Shown here piece after piece: positions 1 to 11,599 of a DNA stretch of 64,000 bases (positions within the stretch are counted from its first letter, which is position 1; each line of letters starts with the position of its first letter). The stretch comes from Bugula neritina (Eukaryota > Bryozoa > Gymnolaemata > Cheilostomatida > Bugulidae), in assembly GCA_964035545.1 (NCBI GenBank), contig OZ037767.1, forward strand, positions 4,091,680-4,155,679, read 5' to 3'. The translations under genes and the position numbers were made by a program. The notes under the pieces were generated by a model. That model saw nothing but the letters and a program-made list of their open reading frames with translations. It searched no databases and had not been told where the DNA came from.

Positions 1-138
1 TATCTTGCATAAAATGTTTGTTCTGGAAAATACTATTGAAAAAATAAGTAGTTAAAAATACTAAGGAGAAAATAACATTTTAAAAGTAATTATTGCATAT
101 AAAAAATACAAAATAATGGAGGAGTATTTTCCTAAAAG

Positions 139-385
139 CTGAGCTCATCTTGCAACAAGCTCTCAAGGAGGCAAAGGGGTTGAAGGCTGTAGATAGAGAA
201 AACACAAAAGATAAGGACAAAACCCCTAGCCTTGCAAGTCTAGCGAGAACCCACTATGGCAACATGTATTTAAATGTGAATGTAGTCTGCCATGTTGAGC
301 GTGGCAAATTTGCATTTGAGTTTTCAAACCGAGACCCCAGGCCAGGAGAATATCAACATCGTGGAGCTTACATTGAAAGAAAAAG
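139..385 (+). CDS. Exon-like ORF of an unidentified gene
   Basis: An open frame runs from a plausible acceptor (cctaaaag, ending at 138) to a plausible donor (AAAAG|gtaag at 385/386), about 82 codons. The composition is protein-like: a lysine/glutamate-rich start (QQALKEAKGLKAVDREN), then a mixed hydrophobic and charged segment (MYLNVNVVCHVERGKFAFEF, then SNRDPRPGEYQHRG). The region is clearly less AT-rich than its surroundings. An AATAAA-like string lies near 560, so it could instead be the end of a gene or a processed pseudogene. There is no Kunitz motif and no relation to the rest of the window. I do not recognise the family. Upstream exons would lie outside the window. Confidence 0.4.
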
Positions 386-389
386 GTAA

Positions 390-3285
390 GGGGACCAGAA
401 AGAAGAAAGGTAGCAGGAAGCTATCTGTGATGGTCTGATGGACATAGTACAACTAGCAATACTGCGCCTGATGAGTTGCTTTATTGGCTCTGGAGCATCT
501 CCCGTAGAAGCCAACAACCCGCTGATATGTAGTTCTTAAGTGAACGTAGACAACCCCAAAATAAAATGACAAATAATTGCTGGTAATGTTAGCTAAGAAA
601 ATAAAAACAAGTTCATTTAATTTTAATAATATTCATGACATATATCTTTTTTTATAGAAAGTTTCAAATAATTTAGTTTTGTTGTTGTGTTTGTTTTGTG
701 TTTGTTTAAGATTAACTACAAAAGTTTCGTTTTAAAGTTTTTGTTTTACGAAGAGTTTTGCCAATACTAAAAGTTAGCTGTTAGTTTTTGAGATTTTTGA
801 TTCCTGAGACAGTTTTTTGTGTGAGTTTAAACAAAATATATTATAATAATTATTTGATTTGGGTGAATTACAAACTCGACAAGTGAATTGCAGCAGATAA
901 ATAAACATTAAATGAGATTAACAAATTGAAACATGATTAAAGATTAGTGACTCTTCAGTTCCCAATACAATACCAGCCCAACCTATTCAGACTGAACATA
1001 AACTGCACTTGCTCCGGACATGAAAAAATAAACCTTATTTGGAAATCACAACCAACCAGCCAACCAAGATTATGGTCTATAAACCAACACAATGCGTGGA
1101 AATCTACAGTGTAACAGTGCAGGAAATGTGTATATCACTAATATGTAGTATAATAATAACTTATTAAATAATCAATTATTAAAAATTTGGAGTAATAAAT
1201 ATAATTACATCTATAATTGCTTGTAATTCAAATTGACTATTAGTATTATAACTTTATAAGTATTACTATTAATATTTATTTTATATTAGTTTAAGTTATT
1301 CAAGGAAATAGTTACTCAGTTAGCATTTAATAATTATTATACTAATAATAATATTATTTAACTTGAATTTAATGTAATACTAATAGTAATAGTAATAAAA
1401 CTTGAACTACGGCCTCCAAGTCCATAGGCATAATCATAATGATAATATAAATATTATTAATATTATTAATATTAATTCTGCCACAGGCACATCAAAAAAC
1501 AAAGTGATCAATTTCAAATTGAATATCCGTGCAGTCTATTGGTGCTTTTTACCCTGACTTTTGAACGAGACTCAGGCTGAGATTCCGCGACCCGTGCATT
1601 ACAATCACTGAATCAGTATGACTGCGAGTGTAGTACAATTTGTAAATTACTGATTACTCTACTTCTATTACCATTACTATTGCACTAGCTGCTCTAATTA
1701 AAACGAAATTTGTGTTACTGAAAATAGGTATCTAGGTCATGGCGTAGATACAGTGTAGGGGCTCGTTTTGTTTACATGAAGCGGAGACGGGTTAAAAAAC
1801 ACCCAGGTTTTACGTTACCGCTTGGTTTAGAAGTGTCGTAAGTATAAGCTATTTTGTTTACCCGACGTTGCTCGCTAAGTTACTCCCAGTAAAAAGAAAA
1901 TAACTCTCATATACAAAACTGCTTTTTACGGCAAAATTTCTAGTAGTGCATTGCACTTTTGAAATTAAAATTTGAGAGCAGCAACTAAAAATAAATTTTA
2001 TTGTTGTTATTAAGCGTATTACAGAATATCAGAATCTTTCCTAATTTTTGAGATGAAACAAATTACTGTTTGTGAACGGAGACACAACTCCAAACTGCTG
2101 AAATAGAGTGTCGGAACCAATAGCCGATAGTCATTTTAACGTGATAAATAAATCATACACAGACCAGTTGAAAGGCCGGTGGGTAGGCTTTGAATGGGGG
2201 AGAGGAGAGGGGGTGTGAAAGCAGCTGAGTTGCTATAGTCTCCACTGTGATTTCAATGACTTTTGTATAGATTTTCAAACTGCCACCATTTGATAACAAA
2301 CTTTTATGTTATATTTTGCAGCAAAGTGCGCCACCTATATAGAGTTTGGTGTAGCATTTAAACTAACTTGTGCTCTGAATTGTTGTTTGACCTTGCATGT
2401 CATAAGTCTCTACAGAAACTGATTTTTGACCAGAAATTAAAAACAAAATTTTTTTATGTTTAGGTGGTAAGGATTCATTGCCTAATTGCATGCATTGTTG
2501 TGTAAAGTTTTAATTTACTTCAATACATTATTCCCTGTAAACTATACTTGTCATCTGGATAAAGAAAGCTTATTGTCAACTTCCGCATATTAAAGCTGAA
2601 AACTTACTTTACTGCTGCATTTTGTTAAAAACTGAATAGAATACTATAAATATATTATATTTTATCTCATTATCAAGTAAAGTATAAGTACAAGGATAGT
2701 TTTGTGAATTTATAATAAATAATAAATGATTGCCAATACTAGAAGTGAAGATAACATATTTGTGTTAGTGTTGATAGTGTGTAAGCTTTTCCTTATAGAC
2801 TCTGTTTTTACTTGTTATCATAACTGTGTACAGAGAGGTGACCTAGATATTGGCATGAGCTACATCAACCTTGACCTTACATAATTATTTCTGCTCAGTA
2901 ATGTTGACACATCTACTCACAATCACAATACTGTTATAATGAGAGGCTGTTAGTTTACATTAGCCATCTTTGTCTAGGTGCAGGAAAACTTAGTCAAATA
3001 CATACATGTACTGTATTAGTTTATTAATAGCAAGGAAAAGTTATTTGTGTGTTAAAAGATACTATATCTATTACACTGATTGAAATGATGATATAATACA
3101 CATATTAAACGTTACTTGCTATCAATATAGTTTTTATTTTGCTAAAATATTTATAAACTAAGTCCTCCCAGAATAATTTTTATGACTCACTATGCTGTTA
3201 ATTTTATACAATGTTCTAAAAAACAGGTAATTATGTAACAACACAATAGTAGGATGATGTAATAGTAAAACATGACAGACTAAAA
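390..3285. other. No gene recognised; AT-rich intergenic
   Basis: Low-complexity TAATAA-rich runs occur around 1140-1480. Nothing here has a credible long frame, splice-bounded exon or Kunitz motif. No mirror copy of this stretch was seen on the right, so it appears to lie outside the palindrome. Confidence 0.6.
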
Positions 3286-3289
3286 ATTT

Positions 3290-3415
3290 CAATACAAACA
3301 ATAATAATATATTATAATAAAACAACACAGCAAAATAAATTATTAGAAATTTTAGTATAAGCTATAACATACAATTACTAATGACAACAAATAGTAGCTT
3401 ATATTAGAATCACAT
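3290..3415 (-). repeat. 3' module copy (outer left)
   Basis: This matches 46680-46770 in the same orientation (shared string ataagctataacatacaatt) and is the mirror of the module at 55740-56100. Such modules lie downstream of A-type Kunitz units, so this is probably the 3' end of the decayed minus-strand unit at 3.8-4.3 kb. Confidence 0.55.
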
Positions 3416-3773
3416 GTAAATTATATACATAATATGTTTATAGCAATTTTACAAGAGATGAAGGGGCCAGTCCTGCTTAGTGACGTGTGACAGGTACACA
3501 AGTTCGCTCACAATCTTTAGTGCTGCATTATAAATAGAAACATTCAATTAATATACAATATGCATACAGCTCAAGCACATTGTATCAAGATAACCAAAAC
3601 ATGGATGTGCATTTTGCATTACCTTGCGTATTTTTATATTAAGAAAAACATTTATATAAAATAAATTAAATAAAAGTTACAATCTTGAGCAAACACCAAA
3701 GAAAAATAAAGTTTAACAATTATATTTTAATGTTTCTAATGAACCATGAACCACTAAAGTGTTCGAAACTCAC

Positions 3774-3905
3774 TCAAAACCATCGTCATTTTGATTGGAG
3801 TTACCGTGGGGGAAGAGCTTCACATCTACGTAGCCTACTGTTATAGCACCATGATGACTCAGTTCGGGAGGGGGGGTGATAGCACACCCTTCCTACTGTT
3901 TCCCA
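3774..3905 (-). pseudogene. Kunitz exon 4 remnant
   Basis: On the minus strand the stretch ending GTTTTGA|gtgagt aligns with the 3' half of gene A exon 4. It keeps GTAGATGTGAAGCT and the GATGATGGTTTTGA end with a normal donor, but the cysteine codons and reading frame are degraded. Its mirror partner at 55531-55696 (+) is similarly decayed. Confidence 0.6.
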
Positions 3906-4149
3906 AATGCCTATAAGAACATAACGTTTGGTTCACAAAAGTTGGAATGAAAAGTTTGCATTTATACAGGTCACTCATATTTTATTAACTTAAACTTTAA
4001 CTGAATAAATTTACATTTATAAGTCAGTAATTTACTCACTTAATTTAGTTGACATGGCTAGTCCATTCTCTAGGCAGAATTCGTAAAGCAGTGGAGTGGC
4101 TATTAATTATCTATATTGGAGCAATTTTGAAATAAAAGTAAAGCTGTAA

Positions 4150-4275
4150 AGCAAATATTAGGGTAAGATTTTAACTTACCTACTTCAGTAATTTCAGTCC
4201 TTACATACCCAAATCTGCATGCAGGTTGTAGCTGAAAGCTGTTAACATTTAATAGAAATCATTACATCATCGTCA
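4150..4275 (-). promoter_or_regulatory. Decayed Kunitz promoter module
   Basis: On the minus strand this carries the shared promoter string CTGCATGCAGATTTGGGTAT and the downstream TACTGAAGTA seen at the other three copies. The TATA box reads TATGTAAGG here (about 4199-4208) instead of TATATAAGG. It probably no longer drives a gene. Confidence 0.6.
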
Positions 4276-5730
4276 ACGCTTCTATTGGTATAGTATAAAG
4301 AGGGTCTCAAAAGTCTTCAATTACATAATTTAGAAATCTACTGAATGAAAGTAATCTCTTCTATAAATCAAACAAGTGTATTATTTTGCATCACATTAAA
4401 ATAAATAAAATAGAAAATTTCAAATTTGAACTTGCTGAGGTCAAGTGTAAATAATTTTTTAACTAATTTTACTTTTATGTATTATAGCTTTCTGGGTTAT
4501 TTTTTGATGTTGGTTGAAACCCTTAATCATTCTAAAAATAGCTTTTCTACTGATGATTCTAAACATTTTCAATATTTCAGAATAGCTTGTGTTCTTGTTA
4601 AAAACAGCCGTTTGAGTTTTTAGCTGAACATGAAATTTCCCAGAAATTAAAAGTTGGGGGCCAGCACTTGAGCTCTCAAACCTAGAAAATGGAGAACATT
4701 GATTTGATAATTAAATGATCCAGTCATCAGAACAGCTGCAAATTTGTTTAACAGATCATCTCAAATGAATTTAAAAGACTGATCGAAATTAGAACTGCTG
4801 AATTACATTAATAACAATTGATGACTTTCTACTTAAACTACATTTCAACTGCATTGATAACAAAATTATGACTTCAATTATAAAGTTCTCTATATACTGA
4901 GGAGGTTCGAATGTTTAAAATATTCATCCTGTTTTCATTCAAGTTTTCCAATTTATTTACATTCAAAGATTTTATAATTAACCAAGTAAATCTAAAAACA
5001 AAAACATTGCAAATGTTTATGAATAAGGCAGAAGAAACAAATGTGTTGTTGCAAAAATTCAACCAATTACATTCATGGTAACTTCTACTAAGCAATATCA
5101 AGGAAAGATGCTATCTACTAACATCCTGCACATAACAAATTATAGATTTTCTTAGAATAAAAACAAGTCTGGCATATGTTAGGTAATTATTGGATAGAAG
5201 TGTCACAATTATAGTAAATTATGTGTCTACAGCGTGACTCCAGGTTGTTAATAGCTATTATTTCTCAAACTGTTTACCAGACTGGAAATCTAATTTCTTT
5301 CAAACTGAGATAATTGTCTGGCACCTGGAGCTTGCAAGATTGCGTAATTATTGAAAAGCTTCAAGAGGGAGCAGCTGTAGGTCTCAAGCTTTTATTTCTT
5401 ATTTGATTGGCTAAGATAAAGCTATTATAATCAGAACAAAGAATCGCCTGTTTGGGCTTTATCCCGTATGTTGAAAAGAAACCTTAAGATGTTGCTACAT
5501 TACATAACTTAATTAAATCTGCATAACACCGATTAATTTATTTCTTTCAAATTTAAAATTATAAATATAATTTCGTTGTCAGTATATCTGCCGGCAACTT
5601 TAGTTTGAAAAAATTCAATAAGTTGTTGAGAAACTTGAATTCTTAAAGCGGCAGGTGCAGACGTTAGTTTCAAATTTTCAAGTTTCATTTCAATATTTGA
5701 GTTGAAACTTTGAGAAGAAAGCGCCGTCAA
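4276..5730 (-). repeat. Upstream module of the outer-left Kunitz unit
   Basis: This is homologous to the sequence upstream of the other three promoter copies: 24700-25955 (+), 32107-33320 (-) and 52690-54400 (+). The stretch at 5275-5345 is shared specifically with 53035-53105 inverted, marking the outer mirror pair. Confidence 0.65.
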
Positions 5731-6968
5731 TTGAAAGCTTGCGTATGTTGAAAACTAGTTTATATTTAAATACATTTCTCAGAAATGAAATGGCTTACAA
5801 GACATTACAAATACTTTGCTGTAATATTAAATGTATGATTGCGTTAGCAATACAACAGCAGTAGCAACAGATATTAAACATGTTTGATTTAAACGGGGTT
5901 ATCAAAACTGCCTACACTTTATCATACAATAAATGTATTCTTTGTAGATTGGTCCAAACCTAAAATATTTATAACTACAAGGAGCAAGCGTCTAAAAATG
6001 AAATAAGAAAACTAATGTCTAGTTGAAACTATAAAGTGCCAGTTTTGTAAGAAACCAAATTAGACTTAAAAATTAGAAAAAGGGGGTTAAACGATTTCAA
6101 GTAGATATTAGCTTAAACCTCACTAAAGTTCCACAAAGTATGAGTTTGTATTTTAAATATGATGATGTAACAACATATTTATTAGCAATTATAATTGTTG
6201 TATTTCCTAACACAATTGGGCGATTATACCAAAGGTTAGAGTTAAACATATTTTTAAAAATATAGGCCCGAATGTGAAATGATAAACTTAGAGTATTTTT
6301 CAAGACATAAAATGAAACTTAAAAAAAAAACAATATGTGGAAACTAAAATTAAAAAGAAGTGTGTTTGAGAGTTAGAATAAACTGTGAAGGAAATTATAT
6401 GTGAAATATTTCACTTGAAATAATACCAGAAAGTACGTTAAAATAATGAATTTAAATAAGAGAGGAAAAAAGCCACTTCGGGCTTTTCTATAATTTAGAA
6501 CTAGTAGAAGCTGAAAGATGCCAACTTAGTGCAAGGAAACCTTTGTTTCAAACCAAAAAAACTTTCTGCTGGAGAAAATACGAAACAACCATGACGCTGA
6601 TCTTCTCAACCAGAACATGCAAACCCAAAAACGTGTCCGAACTTCAAAGCCTGTAAACAGCTACAATATAAAGTTGTATTCATAAACTCTAGCTTAGTGA
6701 TTTACTATTGTTGCAAAATTTATGCAATTGTTTAAAGTAAGCTTCTTAAGACTTGAACAGATATTGAGTTAGCTGCAAAACAAACTCTTCAGATTTGTCA
6801 CTTCATTAGCAGGAGTTGTGTGAAAATATGACAGCTATGCTCTAGCTAATTAAAGCTAGTTTTGTCTTAGTGTGTTCAAATAAGAGCTTAAAGTGTGAAA
6901 AAAAGACAAAATTTCAATTGATTTTATATACTAAACTTTAACATATAACAACTATATTGTTGTTAAAG
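5731..6968. other. Arm sequence without a gene
   Basis: No coding frame is supported. The part at 6780-6960 resembles 51430-51620 inverted and 54730-54880 in direct orientation. It lies just before exon 2-like sequences in each case, so it looks like leftover intron 1 of A-type units. Confidence 0.5.
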
Positions 6969-7114
6969 AAATGAAATGTGTCTATGATAAAGATGGAGGT
7001 GTCTATAGACGTCATGGGATAGCTTTACGTTATTACTATGGCTCGATAGGTAGCAAAAAATGCAGCTCCTTCCTGTTCTCTGGATCAGGAGGAAACAGCA
7101 ACAACTTCATCTAA
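6969..7114 (+). pseudogene. A-type Kunitz exon 2 copy with lost donor
   Basis: After the acceptor TTAAAG (to 6968) the frame is open and keeps the first and third Kunitz cysteines, the RYYY core and the GSGGNSNNF end, exactly like gene A exon 2. The donor AT|gtaagt has become ATCTAAGT, so the frame runs straight into TAA at 7112-7114. No signal-peptide exon is visible within about 1 kb upstream. The same donor change occurs at 48038 and 49756. It is most likely a broken exon. Confidence 0.75.
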
Positions 7115-7330
7115 GTAATATCTTGTATTGTTATGTTTTAATAACTGCTCTTAATTGTTAATTGAAAATATGATGATTTTTGAGAATATAATACTATATT
7201 ATATATGACACTTTATATAAAAGCAATTGAGACTTTTACTTTGTGCATTACTAATTACACTATTTGATAATCTAAATGAGTAGGTAATAAACCTTGATGA
7301 TGGATTTCATATACAAGAAGAACGATCTCC

Positions 7331-7503
7331 AACAATACAGTTTTACTATAACTCGACCGTGGAGAAGCTTCTAATATAAAAGTGAAGAAATATACCGTAT
7401 AGTTAAGGTGTAGTGTTACTGTACTACTACAATGCTATAGTTAGCAACAATGTTTATCCTTCTTCTATTACAGAGCAGGAGAAAACAGAAACAACTGTAT
7501 ATA
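7331..7503 (+). pseudogene. E-type Kunitz half-domain fragments
   Basis: Two pieces occur. At 7331-7380 the frame reads TIQFYYNSTVEKLLI then stop, matching the Kunitz Y-rich core but with Leu where the third cysteine should be. At 7474-7503, after the acceptor TTCTATTACAG, GAGCAGGAG-like sequence corresponds to the GAGGNRNN loop. The same pair recurs at 10.5-10.6, 13.2-13.3, 47.65-47.83 and 49.37-49.53 kb. Confidence 0.5.
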
Positions 7504-7642
7504 GAAATATTATATCTTATGTTATTGTTTTAATAACTATAATACTGGTTTAAACTATACTTTAAGGGTTTTTGTACAGATTATCGGTTGTGCGCTCTAA
7601 AATTTAATTGGAGCATATCTTTTTATATAAGTGTTTCTTCAG

Positions 7643-7725
7643 CCACCGATAGAGATTGCATGTTGCACCCAGATCCAGGACACCAATCAGCTGGTCACCA
7701 AAGGACAATAAAAAAGCCAATGAAC
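7643..7725 (+). pseudogene. D-type Kunitz exon 2 fragment
   Basis: After the acceptor CTTCAG the frame reads DRDCMLHPDPGHQSAGHQRT, aligning with the start of gene D exon 2 (DRQCMHEPDSGH). It then diverges before the third cysteine. It is a truncated exon with no splice donor. Confidence 0.65.
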
Positions 7726-8169
7726 ATTTATCAAAATTTCTCAAAGCAAAAAAAAATAGAAAATAAGCCATTGAGAGGAAGTTTAGAAGAGCCCTTAGAA
7801 AGAGAGTACACAACTTTCAAACTGATGATGCAATATTTTGAAACCTATTTAAAGCTAGATCAAACTTTTATTTTTAAATTCAACTTGAGAAGTTTGCTGA
7901 ATAATTAAAACCATCTATAAAAGCGCAGCAAAAAATGCTCTGGAAGTTATAAGTAGTATATTTTTAAAGCAAGTTGCAATTATTACTATACACGCATGCA
8001 TTTAAATTTAGTTATTCATTGTATGTTGACAATTTTCCACAAATTTCTTTAAAATACATAGTGACATCACAGATATATATTTGCATTTTTCATCTTAGTA
8101 GTGTTGAGATCTTCACTTCTGATTATAATTACATGTGAAATGGTATGTCGGCTACGTAAACAATTGTTT

Positions 8170-8216
8170 CATGTTGTTTAAAAAAGGGGGAAGAAGAGGG
8201 GGTATAAAACTGTAAA
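8170..8216 (+). promoter_or_regulatory. G-rich tract with TATAAAA
   Basis: GGGGGAAGAAGAGGGGG is followed directly by TATAAAA at 8203-8209. Its mirror at 48655-48690 sits upstream of gene C. Promoter function is only inferred from the motif. Confidence 0.3.
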
Positions 8217-8259
8217 CTGTTGTTTCCAGTTATTTAAACTGGACATTGTTTTGTTTTAG

Positions 8260-8377
8260 GAAAATTCCAGACTGCAACTCTAGATGCAAACGAAACTTGA
8301 GAAGTGTTTGTAACCTCCGAGCCCTGAATCTGGGATATTGTATGGCTCACCGGCACTCATCCATGGTTTTACAGTAG
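8260..8377 (+). pseudogene. Kunitz exon 4 fragment
   Basis: After the acceptor TTTTAG the frame reads PDCNSRCKRNLRSVCNLRAL and then NLGYCM, matching the domain 2 end and domain 3 start of gene A. The P1-like residue after the second cysteine is Met instead of Leu. A frameshift in the segment matching DPHPWF leads to a stop at 8375-8377. It lies upstream of an exon 3 fragment, the reverse of the normal exon order, so the locus is rearranged. Confidence 0.7.
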
Positions 8378-8589
8378 CTTGAAATTTTTTATACCAATTT
8401 GTATTGATTCAAAGAAAAAATCAACTGAAAAATAATTTCTTTAAAAGATAATTTCTTTATAAATAAAAGGCTATAAAGAGTTACAATAGGTGAACCGTGT
8501 AGTATGCAAAAAAACAACCACCTCAGCTAACAAATAGAAAAAGAAAAGCCAACTTTTTGAGGTTAAAGCAAATGTTTATCAAATCTGGT

Positions 8590-8682
8590 TACCATCTGCG
8601 GTTCTACTACGACCCTTCAACCAGAACCTCTGAAAGATTTAGGTACAGAGGCTTTGACGGAAATGTGACCAAGTTTCATTGA
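8590..8682 (+). pseudogene. Kunitz exon 3 fragment
   Basis: The frame reads YHLRFYYDPSTRTSERF and then FDGNVTKFH, aligned to the middle of gene A domain 2. The third cysteine (RAC) has become Ser. The donor gtaagt is lost (CATTGAGG) and the frame stops at 8680-8682. The mirror copy is at 46850-46935. Confidence 0.7.
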
Positions 8683-8689
8683 GGGCATA

Positions 8690-9060
8690 CTTGACTCATA
8701 CATGAAAAGTAGTCTTAGCTATTATTTGCTGTTAGTATAATATGTATGTATAGCAGGCGTGGAAAAGTGGTCATTTTAATTTACTTTGCTGTGCTTTTAG
8801 TCATATTATATTGTTTGTATTGAATTTTTTATTCTTGCATGTTTCATCATGCATTATGTTCCATTTTACATAATCACCTGTTTTCTAGAATATATTTTAA
8901 TGTACAAACTTAGCAGCATGTATATACGGATTTTTCTGGAAAGATTTTGTCAACAGTTTTTGTAATATTGAAGCTATATTTTGCTGGCATGTAAACTTTA
9001 ATGAGTAGATCATACCATCTGTATTAGCCTATAATCAATATCATACATATACTTTGAAGC
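8690..9060 (+). repeat. 3' module copy (inner left)
   Basis: This is nearly colinear and in the same orientation with 55740-56100, sharing GTGGTCATTTTAATTTACTT and neighbouring sequence. The mirror copy at 46610-46700 is on the minus strand. It appears to be sequence downstream of the A-type coding region. Confidence 0.7.
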
Positions 9061-9269
9061 ATGAAAAATCTTTCATTATCTATACTCTATTGCCTACATC
9101 AGTTGTATTACAGCAGTAAGTTATGCAGATTTGAAGCTCTGCTTAAAGAAGCTGAATAAAAAAAGCACACTGCCTATTTTTTAATATAATGTTTAAACAT
9201 GAAGTTATAATTATATTTTATGCATCACTCATAAAAATTTTTGTGAAAAATAAAACTAAAAACAAAACT

Positions 9270-10248
9270 GAAAAACACTTTGAACTCAAATGATGGCAAA
9301 AAAGTAAGAATTGCAGGTTTTGATTGGCTCAACGTAAAATTTCAGGTTAGTTAAGTTGGAGCTACAATCTCTTAAAACTGGCTAACCAGTCAAACCCCTA
9401 AGGTCAAAAAAGAAAACAACAAAAATTAACACTTCATCTTGAACGGGTTTTAGCTATGGTAAAACCAAGCTATGAGTATTTTTAAAATTCGAACCGCTCA
9501 GTTAAAAAAGCATGAGGTTAAAGTTCAACAACAGAAGTCTGCCTATTGGTTGTGTCAACCACACCCACAGGAATTTACTAAGTCACTTCCAAAGCAATAA
9601 ACTAAAAACATCTGCGGGTGGCATTGCTATGCAAACTGCTTCCTACTATCTTTACAATGAGAGAAACAGGCTTTCAAAAATGAAAAAAAACTATAAGCTA
9701 TACCAGCTGGGAGAACAAATAAGAACATTTAGACCCATATAGAAAGATCTAATTGCTGTTGGAACCAAAAAATTGATTCCAAACTTAATTTTTGAAATGC
9801 CGAAAATTCTTTCTTAGGTTTTAGTACAAAACTAATAAAAAACAAAGATACAACTTCCATTAAAATTATGGAATTGCTTGTTGCAGTGCGTGATTTGGGA
9901 TAATCTTACTGAAAATTATGAAAAAATATTTAAAAGAATGCAGACTAGAAAGGTGCAAGTAAAAATCGTTATTGATTGAAGGGGCAGCACAAATTTATAA
10001 TTACCAAGAAAAAAAACTCCTATAAAGAGTAAAAAGCCTCAAAAAGTGCAAGATGCTAAAAGAATGTATATAATATGATATATAATTAAATATAACTCGT
10101 CTTAGAATTAAGTCCTTGGAAAATAATGTTAAGATATTTGCTGATATTATTAGCAGATGTTGAACTGCTTTGTCTTTCAACAGAGAAATTACTGAAAGTT
10201 GAAAAAGGCTTATGTAAAAAATTAATTAATTAATTAATTAAATTAATA
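9270..10248 (+). repeat. Direct repeat unit 1
   Basis: This is colinear with 11600-12640 in direct orientation, about 2.35 kb apart. Shared landmarks are TTTGATTGG, the AAGGTTAAAGTTCAA block, GGAACATTTA-like sequence and the stretch just before a signal-peptide exon. It has no coding frame I would trust. Each unit ends in an A/E-type signal exon (10249 and about 12640). Confidence 0.6.
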
Positions 10249-10515
10249 ATGGATGTGTGCAGTATCTTTTTTCTAGTAATTATTGCATTTATCCTTTTGA
10301 TCCAAGTGAGGGTCGTACAGGGATCTGGTATGTCAACTGTATGTGAGTATAGAGATTAGTAATCGATTTACTAAATACTATTATAACACAAATAAATTAT
10401 TCTAGTTAAAGAAAAGAGTTGTCCCCTACCAGAAGGGGAAGAAAGGGTACACCAAGATGACTGTATACCCCAATTTTACAATTTTATTATAGCGCAACAT
10501 TGGGGAAGTCCCTAG
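10249..10515 (+). CDS. E1: short secreted two-cysteine ORF, probably a Kunitz remnant
   Basis: Two exons are proposed. Exon 1 is 10249-10327 and encodes a signal peptide (MDVCSIFFLVIIAFILLIQV, then RVVQGS), ending in phase 1 before gtatgt. Exon 2 is 10406-10515 after TTCTAG. The joined frame is 62 residues and stops at 10513-10515. The mature part keeps SCPLPEGEERVHQDDC, so C-x13-C, against C-x8-C in a standard Kunitz start. The rest resembles a frame-damaged Kunitz core. Paralogs E2 (12906) and E3 (45759) end at different stops, which argues for decay, although the N-terminal part stays open in all three. Expression is unknown. Confidence 0.4.
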
Positions 10516-10614
10516 TATAAAAGTGAAGAATTATACCTTATAGTTAAGGTATAGTGTTACTGTACTACTATAATGCTATAGTTAGCAACAATGTTTATCC
10601 TTCTTCTATTACAG

Positions 10615-10650
10615 AGCAGGAGGAAACAGAAACAACTGTATACAAATATA
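10615..10650 (+). pseudogene. E-type loop exon fragment
   Basis: After TTCTATTACAG the sequence reads as GAGGNRNNC in the Kunitz frame. It lies about 100 bp after E1 and matches 7474, 13314, 47.65 and 49.37 kb. Confidence 0.45.
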
Positions 10651-10809
10651 TTATCTTATTTTAATGTTTTAATAACTATAATAATGGTTTAAACTAATTA
10701 ATTTAATTTATACTTTAAGGGTTTTTGTACAGATTATCGGTTGTACGCTCTAAAATTTAATTGGAGCATATCTTGTTATAAGTGTTTTTATTTAGTTCTT
10801 ATGTTCTGG

Positions 10810-10945
10810 TTAACATATAAAAGCTGAACCTGTTCACCAGAGCGTATTATTATACTGTATATAACTATTAATATATTTATTAAACTCTACAGAACATCGT
10901 GTCTCAGCACCCAGTCTTGTTACTTCTGACAGCTGCTGATTTATA
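10810..10945 (+). pseudogene. D-type promoter and exon 1 remnant
   Basis: ACATATAAAAGCTGAACCTG matches the proximal TATA region of gene D (56422 on). About 85 bp downstream, CTCAGCACCCAGTCTTGTTA aligns with gene D exon 1, but the start codon has become ATC. The mirror copy is at 49135-49270. Confidence 0.6.
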
Positions 10946-11109
10946 AAACTGGTACTAATTATTGCTAATCATTGCTTGCTATTTTTAGCTACACTAATTT
11001 GCTAAAAATAAATTAAGCAAGGTTCTAGGTAGTGATAATTAAGATTATGATTGCGTTTAAAATTTAAAGCATTCAACATATTTTCTGATTAGTGTTTCCT
11101 GTTTTACAG

Positions 11110-11300
11110 ACAGACACTGTATGCAAGAACCAGATCCTGGTTACCAATCAGCAGGTCACCAAAGGACAACAAAAGGACAAATAAACATTTTTTATCATAC
11201 TTTTTCATTAATGTTTCTTCAGCCACTGATAGAGATTGCATGCAACACCCAGACCCAGCACACCAATCAGCTGGTCACCAAAGGACAATAAAAGAGCAAA
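11110..11300 (+). pseudogene. Two D-type exon 2 fragments in tandem
   Basis: At 11110-11180, after GTTTTACAG, the frame reads DRHCMQEPDPGYQSAGHQRT. At 11223-11300, after TTCTTCAG, it reads DRDCMQHPDPAHQSAGHQRT. Both lose homology after about 25 residues, before the third cysteine. They look like the two fragments seen separately at 48.9 and 50.25 kb on the right arm, joined closer together. Confidence 0.65.
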
Positions 11301-11599
11301 TGAACATTTTTTCAAGCAAAGGAAAAATACAAAATAAGCCATTGAAAAAAAGTTTAGAGGAGCCCTTAGAAAGAGAGTACACAACTCTCAAACTGATTAT
11401 GTAATATTTTGAAACTTATTTAAAGCTAGATCAAACTTTTATTCTCAGATTCAACTGGAAAAGTTTGCTCAATAATTTAAACCATGTAAAAAGACACAGC
11501 AAAAGAAGCTCTAGGAATTTTGTGATGCTCTTTCCTGCATTACCTACCAAAGTTTGTGAAACAAAAGAAAATGAAATAAAAATGTTTAAATAAATAACA

